Source of the DNA: a virus
Virus record (IMG/VR): IMGVR_UViG_3300032053_000683
Span: 1-20,106 of that record
DNA length: 20,106 nucleotides
Direction: 5' to 3' (one strand)
Shown here: positions 14,556 to 20,106 of the stretch, piece after piece
How positions within the stretch are numbered: the stretch's first letter is position 1
Layout of the letters: every line of letters starts with the position of its first letter
Position numbers and translations under genes: made by a program
The notes under the pieces: model-generated
What the model was told of the DNA's origin: nothing
Databases searched by the model: none
The model's input: only the letters and a program-made list of their open reading frames with translations

Positions 14556-14998
14556 TATACTTTCCTAGTCATATCGAGATATTCTGCCCAATGAATCCAT
14601 TGTCCATCTACCAAAAATCCCCATTCTTTTTTCTTTCTTCCGCGAAAGAATAGAGTCCAAGTCTTGCCTGGCTCTGGGCATTCTATCCAATGATAGTCGC
14701 CATTATTAAAACGAAAGTGTCCAGGACCTCTCCAAAACTTTCCATTTGGCGTATGTTCCCAATAACCACCTCTTAGAATAATTGTAAAATACTTCCATGG
14801 ATGGTCATGGAACACTGGGTCATCTGAACGCATGAATTGGTGCAAGAAAATGTTAAATGGGATGTCAATTCTTTGACGTTGATCATGGTCGGGGAACGCG
14901 AGATAATAGCGAACCAAATATGGTTCTTTGCCGTCTCTGTCCATAATGACAGACTTACGACCTCTGCGGTCTAACCAATTCAACAGCCAATTCATCAT
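14555..14998 (-). CDS. Cupin-like protein, first gene of P2 transcript
   Basis: 147 aa. Cupin-type residues are HDHPW (64-68), Glu81 in GGYWEH, and His103 in DYHWIE, which could together bind a metal; YFTIILRGGYWEH and GHFRFNNGD look like the two cupin motifs. The C-terminal half has EWGFLV followed by WIHW. It is a recurrent small phage protein of unknown role. The gene begins ATGATG directly after the P2 -10 box: the first ATG is 7 nt from the end of TATAAT and there is no ribosome site, so the transcript may be leaderless. It could be a sugar isomerase-like or sensor protein, but this is only a fold-level guess. Confidence 0.75.
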   Translation of the reverse strand: MMNWLLNWLDRRGRKSVIMDRDGKEPYLVRYYLAFPDHDQRQRIDIPFNIFLHQFMRSDDPVFHDHPWKYFTIILRGGYWEHTPNGKFWRGPGHFRFNNGDYHWIECPEPGKTWTLFFRGRKKKEWGFLVDGQWIHWAEYLDMTRKV

Positions 14999-15004
14999 AT
15001 ATCA

Positions 15005-15033
15005 ATTATACTACATCAAACTGTAATAGTCAA
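15005..15033 (-). promoter_or_regulatory. Sigma70-type early promoter P2
   Basis: Minus strand TTGACT (15033-15028) and TATAAT (15010-15005), spacer 17 bp. The -35 overlaps the stop codon of the GT4 gene. The spacer shares TACAGTT and GTAG with the gp45 promoter. A start 7 nt after the -10 falls at the first base of the ATG of the cupin-like gene (14998), so the transcript would have no, or almost no, 5' leader. Confidence 0.87.
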
Positions 15034-16028
15034 GTCAGAAACACATCATGGAATTTCTTCATAGAATTCTCTGCGTTGAATGGTTTTACAATCTCGCTGT
15101 AATTATATTTTGGTCTGAAGGGTAATTCCAAAATCATATCATCAATGTTAGATTCATTGTATAGAAGATCATAGTTCTTCAATAGGTCAACATGGTGACC
15201 ATCTTCTCCGCCTTGCCATGCAAGCACAGGTTTGTCATGAAATAGAAATTCACACATTGATAGTCCAAAGGATTCTCCGCGAACTCTCGCATGTAACATT
15301 GCGTCACAGGCATTAATAAAACTTGTCTTGGCTTTTGCTCCGAAGAATGGTTTGGTGTAAATGACGTTGGGATGATTCCAACTAGGATGTGTATTCGCAA
15401 ATAGAAATATTATGTTCGGATGTTTCTTGGTGATGCGATTGACTGATTCGATAGCAAATGGTAGATCAAATGTATATGTTCCACCATAACGTCCAAAAAC
15501 AAATTTGTTTTTGCCGATACCTAACGACTCGCGCAGGTTGTCTTCTGGTTGTGGAAGTTCTACTGTTAGAGGAACAAATGGAATAGTACCTCCAACCCAT
15601 TGCGGTTTTCCACCTCTCCATCTATTCATATGATTCGCTAACCATTCTGAAATGTATGCATAACGATGTCCATGTGGTTCATATGTTTGAAAGACAGCAT
15701 GAATTGCTGTCTTTGTAGATTTTGGTAGAGGAGGCTCTTCTACTCCGGCACGTTGGCTATAGACTAGATCAAATTTAGAAGCAAGTTTTTCAAATTCATC
15801 TTCTGTATTGAATTCGTATATTTTAAATTTTGTGCTTAGATACTTAACCAATTCTTTATTGGTCCCCACATCTAGATTTGTACTAGCTGATCCAGGAAAC
15901 TCATATGTTGGACAATACGCGATCGCACTTTCGTTCCCCAAAATCGTTTGATTGTAGGTTGCATAGTCAACTACGGAATTAGTCACACCCCTAAGATTTA
16001 TGGTGTGAGTCTCAAAAAGAATTTTCAC
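15030..16028 (-). CDS. Glycosyltransferase, GT-B fold (GT4-like)
   Basis: 332 aa. The C-terminal half has the family-4 E-x7-E pattern: ESFGLSMCE (252-260), preceded by ACDAMLHARVRG and followed by FLFHDKPVLAW, which bind the nucleotide-sugar donor. KNKFVFGRYGG (173-183) is the usual start of the second Rossmann half. The N-terminal half (KILFETHTINLRGVTNSVVDY) is the acceptor domain. The GTG at 16028 overlaps the upstream stop (GTGA); there is no strong ribosome site, suggesting coupling. It is soluble and likely cytoplasmic. It could use a sugar made by RmlB, but this is inference, as the two are 14 kb apart. The acceptor is unknown. Confidence 0.85.
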   Translation of the reverse strand: MKILFETHTINLRGVTNSVVDYATYNQTILGNESAIAYCPTYEFPGSASTNLDVGTNKELVKYLSTKFKIYEFNTEDEFEKLASKFDLVYSQRAGVEEPPLPKSTKTAIHAVFQTYEPHGHRYAYISEWLANHMNRWRGGKPQWVGGTIPFVPLTVELPQPEDNLRESLGIGKNKFVFGRYGGTYTFDLPFAIESVNRITKKHPNIIFLFANTHPSWNHPNVIYTKPFFGAKAKTSFINACDAMLHARVRGESFGLSMCEFLFHDKPVLAWQGGEDGHHVDLLKNYDLLYNESNIDDMILELPFRPKYNYSEIVKPFNAENSMKKFHDVFLT

Positions 16029-16312
16029 GGGCGAGAATATTTCTCTTTCATTGTCTTGGGTGCATTCTTTGAAGAGTATACATCACCAGAGAAAAACATT
16101 TCAAGAACTGCTCTGGCTTGGTCAACACTAACATTGCATGCTTCGGCATATGCTTTCAAGTGCCATTCATCTAATTGGTCTTTTTCTAGACGGCGAAGAT
16201 CACCAGCAATCAATTTAAGTCTACCAAGTTCACCCAAATAGTCACCATCAGCATAATCACCAGTAAGCATATTGCGAGTCACAACACGCTTATAATCCAT
16301 TGGATAACCCAT
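16025..16312 (-). CDS. Hypothetical protein after regA (95 aa)
   Basis: 95 aa from the ATG at 16312, just after the regA stop (TAATATG) with AGAG 9 nt upstream; an in-frame start 24 nt earlier lies inside regA. The N-terminal part MGYPMDYKRVVTRNMLTGDY is followed by a charged helical region (LGRLKLIAGDLRRLEKDQLD) and a Lys-rich end. No known family recognised. It lies directly between regA and the glycosyltransferase, in the place where gp43 begins in T4, so it marks the left border of the insertion. Function unknown. Confidence 0.7.
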   Translation of the reverse strand: MGYPMDYKRVVTRNMLTGDYADGDYLGELGRLKLIAGDLRRLEKDQLDEWHLKAYAEACNVSVDQARAVLEMFFSGDVYSSKNAPKTMKEKYSRP

Positions 16313-16313
16313 A

Positions 16314-16709
16314 TTAACTTTCTCTTTTCTTTCCAATATTATATTTCGCGACTAGCTGCCAATCAGCCTTGTCCTTGAACGCTATGATTTTGATTTGCGA
16401 TAGCGGTGCAACATTCGTCTTTGTCTTTTCCTGATCTACAATATTACATAGACCCCATTCTTCTAATAGATTAGCAATAGTATTTCTGCGACCTAGATCA
16501 TTCTCAACTATGTTGGATGGTTTGCCATCAAGAGCAAATAACTCTTTGAAATGAACTATGTAATATTTACCTTGCTTGTGTAGGATATGGCATGACTGAT
16601 AGAGTACGTTCTCTTGCTTGGCAGCGACGCCAATTCTAGTAAGAGTTTCACGGACTTTCAAGAAATCATCACTCTTTGGTAAGAGGACCTCTACTAGATT
16701 TTCGACCAT
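16314..16709 (-). CDS. regA: RegA translational repressor
   Basis: RNA-binding repressor that blocks ribosome entry on early T4-phage mRNAs, including those of gp44, gp45 and the like. 131 aa (T4: 122). Long stretches match T4 RegA: FLKVRETLTRIGVA, VLYQSCHILHKQGKYYIVHFKE, and an ANLLEEWGL region, ending with LVAKYNIG (T4 LVPKYTIGN). It begins 2 nt after the gp62 stop; no extra gene intervenes, as in T4. The N-terminus carries 5 extra residues compared with T4. Targets here would be AU-rich start regions of the phage mRNAs, but none can be called from the sequence alone. Confidence 0.97.
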   Translation of the reverse strand: MVENLVEVLLPKSDDFLKVRETLTRIGVAAKQENVLYQSCHILHKQGKYYIVHFKELFALDGKPSNIVENDLGRRNTIANLLEEWGLCNIVDQEKTKTNVAPLSQIKIIAFKDKADWQLVAKYNIGKKRES

Positions 16710-16711
16710 GA

Positions 16712-17089
16712 CTATTCACCTATTTTTGTTTTTACTCTTATAAAGGCGAGTTGCTCATCTGTCAAAACTCTCAATGCATCCGATGCTTTCTTATCGGAAT
16801 AGCCAAAATACAGTTTTACAGCCTCCAAATTTCCTTCCTTAAGTGGTTTTGCCCATTTAACAAAAGGACGCTTCTTCGCTCTAATGGTATTTAGGTAGAA
16901 GTCAATCTGAGGACGTTTATCTAATTGGTGATACGAGTTTAACTCGTTGCAGTATGGTAGAGTGTCTGGATGGTATGATAACGCACGATTCACCATGAAT
17001 GGCGAATATACTCTCTCTGCTTCAGGGTCATCAAAGACCTTTTTCTTGTTTTCTAAAATTCCAGGTAGAATGTCATCAAACAGTTTCAT
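16712..17089 (-). CDS. 62: Clamp loader small subunit gp62
   Basis: Works with four gp44 subunits to open and load the gp45 clamp. The protein matches T4 gp62 in YSPFMVNRALSYHPDTLPY and in IRAKKRPFVKWAKP (T4: KRYGKWAK), but is short: 125 aa from the ATG at 17089, against 187 in T4. I prefer this start over the ATG at 17131, because the 14 extra residues (AWLNLLLNLVNGF) look like noise and overlap the upstream gene more, and GGTGA lies near the later ATG. It overlaps the 74-aa gene by 14 nt. In T4 gp62 follows gp44 directly; here a small gene sits between. It is followed by regA after 2 nt. Confidence 0.92.
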   Translation of the reverse strand: MKLFDDILPGILENKKKVFDDPEAERVYSPFMVNRALSYHPDTLPYCNELNSYHQLDKRPQIDFYLNTIRAKKRPFVKWAKPLKEGNLEAVKLYFGYSDKKASDALRVLTDEQLAFIRVKTKIGE

Positions 17090-17300
17090 GAAACCATTCA
17101 CCAAATTCAGCAGTAGATTCAGCCATGCCATCTTTTTTAAGAATAACGCTGATGATCCAATTCTCGGCGGCGAACTTGGTAGAAAAATAGTTTATCGTCT
17201 TCTCATGCATATAGCTTGTGGCAATTTGAAATTCTGAGTCGAATTGCTCTATATGCCACAAAGAAGATTCAGCAGGACGTTTTGCTCTATAATGCATCAT
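17076..17300 (-). CDS. Small hypothetical protein between clamp loader subunits (74 aa)
   Basis: 74 aa beginning at an ATG overlapping the gp44 stop (ATGA), the layout of translational coupling; an ATG three bases later is equally possible. Aromatic- and Glu-rich, with SLWHIEQFDSEFQIATSYM and KFAAENWIISVILKKDGM segments, and no recognised family. It ends inside gp62 by 14 nt. In T4 gp44 and gp62 are adjacent and their translation is coupled, so this gene lies in the relay between the two subunits. It could be a separate protein, or a fragment split from an originally longer gp62. Function unknown. Confidence 0.6.
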   Translation of the reverse strand: MMHYRAKRPAESSLWHIEQFDSEFQIATSYMHEKTINYFSTKFAAENWIISVILKKDGMAESTAEFGEWFHETV

Positions 17301-18238
17301 TTGAATTCACAATCTACCATAAGCTCAGTCAGAAATGCCATCAGATTAATTTCATGATCCGCAACAAATGCTGCTTGATATTGATACTTACCTAGTAATA
17401 CAACGGCGATGGCGCAGGAAGGACCTTTCACTAAATCCGCAAGTTTATCATAGATATCGCGCATGATTTTTTGAGAATCTGCATCACAATTCATTCCAAC
17501 CCATTTACGGATAGATTTGAAATCCTTCTCCTTAAGATGCTTGACTAGCTCACCAATCTGTACATCACCAATCTGAGCAAGGATACCAACATCAATAGTT
17601 CCACCGACAGAGTAACGTTGTAATTCATTTAGAATACGACGATAATCTGGGAAGAATTTTGTTATTAGTTCTACTAGAACCTTTGATTCAAAAGTTACTT
17701 TCTCACCCCTAAGAATTTTCTCAACACGTTTCATGAACATGCCTGCCATCTTAGACTTGTCTGCTCCAGAGAGTTTAAAGTTAATGACTGCACAACGAGA
17801 ATGTAATGGAGCAATGATTCGATTCAGAAAGTTACATGTAAAGATGAATGAACAATTACTTGCAAACTCTTCAATGACTCCACGGAAGGCAGCTTGCGCG
17901 GTTGGCGTTAGATAATCACCTTCATCAATGATGATGACTTTGCGTCCACCACTCAAGGAAACTGAAGAAGCGAATCCCTTCACTTTGACACGAAGTGTAT
18001 CAATACCAGACTCATCAGATCCATTGATCATGATATAATCAGCACCAACCTGTTCGCACATGGCACGAGCAATAGTAGTTTTTCCTACACCGGGACCGCC
18101 AGCAAGGATCATGTTTGGAATTTCACCCTTGTCTACAAATTCCTGAAAAGGAATTTTCAGGGAGTCCGGGAGAATACAATCTTTCACAGTCTTTGGGCGA
18201 TATTTTTCGACCCAAAGAATCATCTCATCATTCAACAT
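17297..18238 (-). CDS. 44: Clamp loader large subunit gp44 (AAA+ ATPase)
   Basis: AAA+ ATPase that loads the sliding clamp on primed DNA, 313 aa (T4: 319). N-terminal WVEKYRPKTVKDCILP is the family's opening. Walker A GGPGVGKTT (47-55), Walker B VIIIDEGD (101-108), sensor 1 FIFTCNF (131-137), and SRC (147-149), whose Arg148 is the trans-acting finger, are all present. The C-terminal collar ends in AFLTELMVDCEFK, close to the T4 end. The start at 18238 follows GGAG by 11 nt; an internal ATG at codon 6 is possible. It follows the 115-aa gene by 18 nt and overlaps the next gene by 4 nt. Confidence 0.97.
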   Translation of the reverse strand: MLNDEMILWVEKYRPKTVKDCILPDSLKIPFQEFVDKGEIPNMILAGGPGVGKTTIARAMCEQVGADYIMINGSDESGIDTLRVKVKGFASSVSLSGGRKVIIIDEGDYLTPTAQAAFRGVIEEFASNCSFIFTCNFLNRIIAPLHSRCAVINFKLSGADKSKMAGMFMKRVEKILRGEKVTFESKVLVELITKFFPDYRRILNELQRYSVGGTIDVGILAQIGDVQIGELVKHLKEKDFKSIRKWVGMNCDADSQKIMRDIYDKLADLVKGPSCAIAVVLLGKYQYQAAFVADHEINLMAFLTELMVDCEFK

Positions 18239-18256
18239 AATATAATTGCTCCGCTA

Positions 18257-18604
18257 TTATCCAGCTTGGAATGTTGGAGCGTCTCCGGTGTTGATAATCA
18301 ACTTATCATCCTTTTTAGTCATGCTAGCTTCTGCAAATGATATGTTTGCTCCGCGTTCGCCAACATTACCATCAGAATACTTCACCCAAAAAGAAACTTT
18401 CAAATAGTTATTCTTTGCGGATTTCAGCTGTTCTTTGATGCCATCAAAACCATGCTTCTCTATTAAAGAATTTAGATATTTCTTTTGCGTAGCCATTCTG
18501 CCAGCTAAAAGAAATTCAGCACGAGCTGGTGCTTCACGTGCAGTCTCATATACTGGAAGTGCCAGAAACTGCTCTACAGTAAAACTTTTCTTGGTGTAAT
18601 TCAT
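18257..18604 (-). CDS. Hypothetical protein between gp45 and gp44 (115 aa)
   Basis: 115 aa. No family recognised. Two parts can be seen: an alpha-helical first half (EQFLALPVYETAREAPARAE, then KYLNSLIEKHGFDGIKEQLK) and a beta-rich second half (NYLKVSFWVKYSDG, ISFAEASMTKKDDKLIINTG). It starts one base after the gp45 stop (TAATATG) and so is likely translated with the clamp. In T4 gp45 and gp44 are adjacent, with nothing between, so this is an addition to the module. A replication- or clamp-linked role is suggested by place only. Confidence 0.7.
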   Translation of the reverse strand: MNYTKKSFTVEQFLALPVYETAREAPARAEFLLAGRMATQKKYLNSLIEKHGFDGIKEQLKSAKNNYLKVSFWVKYSDGNVGERGANISFAEASMTKKDDKLIINTGDAPTFQAG

Positions 18605-18605
18605 A

Positions 18606-19283
18606 TTAATTGAACTTGGAAGTTGTCTGTTCTAGTGCGATCCAATACAAAAGCTTTTTATCTTGGTGAGTAAACTTGCTTACACCAACAGCTGAAATTT
18701 CAACCTTGTATGCGCCGCTAATGAGTTTTAGATTCTCAATCTTTAGAACGGCAAAGAACTTGATTTTACTATTACCTTCTACAACCACACTAGCATCGTC
18801 TACAACTTCACCTTTAACATCCATGGCACATATTGTAATGTCGCCGCCGTCGCTCTTAATAACAATGTTTGGGCATTTTAGAATGGATGCAACTGAGAAA
18901 ATCCAATTCTGAATATCTTGCGTGATATTTAGAGTCACGTCAAATCCAGGAACACTAATGTTCTTGTTTGGTGGAGCAAAAATTAAATTGCTTGGTGTAA
19001 AACGCTGACGAATCTTAGCAGCACCAGCAAGACCAGTGAATGTAAGAAATTCTTTTTCTACTACCACTTCCGGTGCGCTCTTGTTCATAGACAAAAGACC
19101 TAAAGTCTTATTCAAATCATAGATTCCAAATTCCTGCTTGAATTCTTCATCAATTTGTGCTTCGGCAAGAATTGCCTTATTAGCCGAGATAGTTCGGAGA
19201 ACCTTTCCTGCTTTTACAACCAGACCTTGGTTGATGGTCGAAAAGTTCTTTAGAACTTCTACGGTATTTTCAGATAATTTCAT
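18606..19283 (-). CDS. 45: Sliding clamp gp45
   Basis: Trimeric ring that tethers gp43 and also activates late transcription in T4. 225 aa from the ATG at 19283 (T4: 228); a TTG two codons earlier is unlikely because AAGGA precedes the ATG by 7 nt. It matches T4 gp45 in MKLSENTVEVLKNFSTINQG, IYDLNKTLGLLSM and PNKNISVPGFDV, and a C-terminal WIALEQTTSKF. The promoter P1 lies just upstream, with a leader of about 20 nt, so it heads the clamp, loader, RegA transcript. The assignment is firm. Confidence 0.97.
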   Translation of the reverse strand: MKLSENTVEVLKNFSTINQGLVVKAGKVLRTISANKAILAEAQIDEEFKQEFGIYDLNKTLGLLSMNKSAPEVVVEKEFLTFTGLAGAAKIRQRFTPSNLIFAPPNKNISVPGFDVTLNITQDIQNWIFSVASILKCPNIVIKSDGGDITICAMDVKGEVVDDASVVVEGNSKIKFFAVLKIENLKLISGAYKVEISAVGVSKFTHQDKKLLYWIALEQTTSKFN

Positions 19284-19310
19284 AATCAAATCCTTCTAGT
19301 AACAGTCTAT

Positions 19311-19339
19311 ATTATACTCTACTTAACTGTAGAAGTCAA
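19311..19339 (-). promoter_or_regulatory. Sigma70-type early promoter P1 (before gp45)
   Basis: Minus strand TTGACT (19339-19334), 17-bp spacer, TATAAT (19316-19311). It sits in the last codons and the stop of gp1. The start is expected near 19304, giving a leader of about 20 nt that contains the AAGGA site of gp45. No MotA-type box is seen at -30, so host polymerase alone should use it. Confidence 0.88.
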
Positions 19340-19960
19340 GTATTCATTCACTTGGCGCTTTAGGTCTTCCAAAGAGCCATTGTTCTCTATTGTAAAATCG
19401 ACCGGATAACCGATCCATGCCCACTCCGAATAATGTATATCTGGGTATTTAGACATTTTCTGATCTTTTCTAATAGATTCAAATCTGTCGGGCAATTCGT
19501 GATTTATATTTTCCGCAGTACTGAACCACTCTGGTTCTGGTCCTCTCTTAATACGAAGAATTAGACCACCATTATCGCGAATCATTTTCATTTCGTTTGG
19601 GAAGCGAGTATCTGTGATTACATAACTCTTGTCGGGATTGAGTCTCTTCTCCACAGAACGAACCCAAATCGCCTCATGGAATACATTGCGTCCTGCTTCT
19701 GTACCCATCAACTGTAAAGCTTCGCGAGGAGTGAAGTCTCTACCCATTATCTTAGACCAGAATGCGTCTGGTTGTTCTCTAAAAGCACGGGATTGAACCG
19801 TATCACCTTCTAATAGATCACGGTTCCACCCAAAGATGGGAGCCAATGCGTCCTTTACTGATTTAGCAAAACTTTCACGCTCGTAGCCATAATCATCTGC
19901 TAAAATATCACCAACGGTTCCTTTGCCGGAACCGATAAAACCAACCAAACCAACAATCAT
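19319..19960 (-). CDS. 1: Deoxynucleoside monophosphate kinase gp1
   Basis: Phosphorylates dNMPs (dGMP, dTMP and hydroxymethyl-dCMP in T4) to diphosphates for replication. 213 aa (T4: 241). P-loop GFIGSGKGT (7-15), and ITDTRFPNE (115-123), where the Asp and Arg fit the family's catalytic and lid region; GTEAGRNVFHEAIWVRSV is also typical. The ATG at 19960 overlaps the upstream stop by one base (TAATG). Its 3' end contains the gp45 promoter. In T4 gene 1 lies away from the clamp genes, so this position is a rearrangement. Hydroxymethylase genes are not seen, so its role need not involve modified dCMP. Confidence 0.93.
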   Translation of the reverse strand: MIVGLVGFIGSGKGTVGDILADDYGYERESFAKSVKDALAPIFGWNRDLLEGDTVQSRAFREQPDAFWSKIMGRDFTPREALQLMGTEAGRNVFHEAIWVRSVEKRLNPDKSYVITDTRFPNEMKMIRDNGGLILRIKRGPEPEWFSTAENINHELPDRFESIRKDQKMSKYPDIHYSEWAWIGYPVDFTIENNGSLEDLKRQVNEYLTSTVK

Positions 19961-20106
19961 TATACTGCCTTCGGGACCTTCGCCAATTGTGGTCGTAGAT
20001 CCTTTTTTAGATCTATATTGAGTGCTGACAATACATCATCAAGATGCACGGCATCAGCCAAACAGGCATATACATGCTGACCTCCTGGAATTGGTGATAT
20101 CGTACC
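19960..20106 (-). CDS. C-terminal end of an unidentified protein (start outside window)
   Basis: The last 48 residues of an open frame run in from the window edge and end in a TAA that shares a base with the gp1 start. It includes PGGQHVYACLADAV (7-20) and ends with DLRPQLAKVPKAV. Too short to identify. It is in frame with no internal stop and its TAATG junction to gp1 suggests a real gene in the same operon. Confidence 0.6.
   Translation of the reverse strand, partial: GTISPIPGGQHVYACLADAVHLDDVLSALNIDLKKDLRPQLAKVPKAV

Noticed and set aside
17090-17131. Start of gp62 at 17131
   Set aside because: Adds a 14-residue Leu/Asn-rich piece encoded in the overlapped gene, with no ribosome site; the ATG at 17089 fits better. 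Not fully excluded.
1-20106. CRISPR arrays, insertion sequences, integrase or attachment sites
   Set aside because: No regularly spaced repeats, transposase or integrase motifs, or terminal inverted repeats were seen; the tRNA has no adjacent integrase or obvious duplicated 3' end.

Overview
The window is a stretch of a T4-like tailed phage (myovirus-type replication module), with every gene on the minus strand, so transcription runs from high to low coordinates. The core genes are recognisable by sequence and keep the T4 order: dNMP kinase (gp1), sliding clamp (gp45), clamp loader (gp44, gp62), RegA, then DNA polymerase (gp43), UvsX and replicative helicase (gp41). Sequence and gene lengths are clearly diverged from T4 itself; gp62 and UvsX are short. 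The DNA is AT-rich (roughly 60% A+T by eye). The host is probably a Gram-negative proteobacterium: one small gene matches DUF1289, a family mostly found in Proteobacteria, but this is inference. No structural, packaging, integrase or lysis gene is visible.

Layout in the direction of transcription. (1) 20106-16314: end of an unidentified gene, gp1, gp45 (own promoter), a 115-aa orphan, gp44, a 74-aa orphan, gp62, regA. (2) 16312-7624, about 8.7 kb between regA and gp43, which are adjacent in T4: a small unknown gene and a GT4-like glycosyltransferase; then a promoter-led set (cupin-like protein, two phage hypotheticals, dCMP deaminase); then a second promoter-led set (orphan, DUF1289, metallophosphoesterase, VWA protein); then a GT2 glycosyltransferase, two SAM-methyltransferase-fold proteins, a DxD transferase-like protein, a small conserved protein, a tRNA with anticodon CAT and a 68-aa orphan. 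(3) 7621-1: gp43, UvsX, a 180-aa protein whose tail is encoded inside gp41, gp41, an HEXXH metalloprotease-like protein, a PD-(D/E)XK nuclease-like protein, and an almost complete dTDP-glucose 4,6-dehydratase cut by the window edge.

Regions 1 and 3 together make the replisome: clamp, loader, polymerase, helicase, recombinase, nucleotide supply (gp1, dCMP deaminase) and the translational repressor RegA. The inserted region carries sugar-transfer and methyl-transfer genes that, with RmlB, could decorate a surface glycan, a virion protein or phage DNA; the target cannot be read from the sequence. Genes are packed with 1-38 nt overlaps or gaps of a few bases; the only intergenic stretches worth noting are 10914-10994 and 12935-13012, and no gap exceeds 300 bases. 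Three strong sigma70-type promoters (TTGACT or TTTACA, 17-bp spacer, TATAAT) with a shared extended -10 neighbourhood divide the block, suggesting early transcription by unmodified host RNA polymerase.
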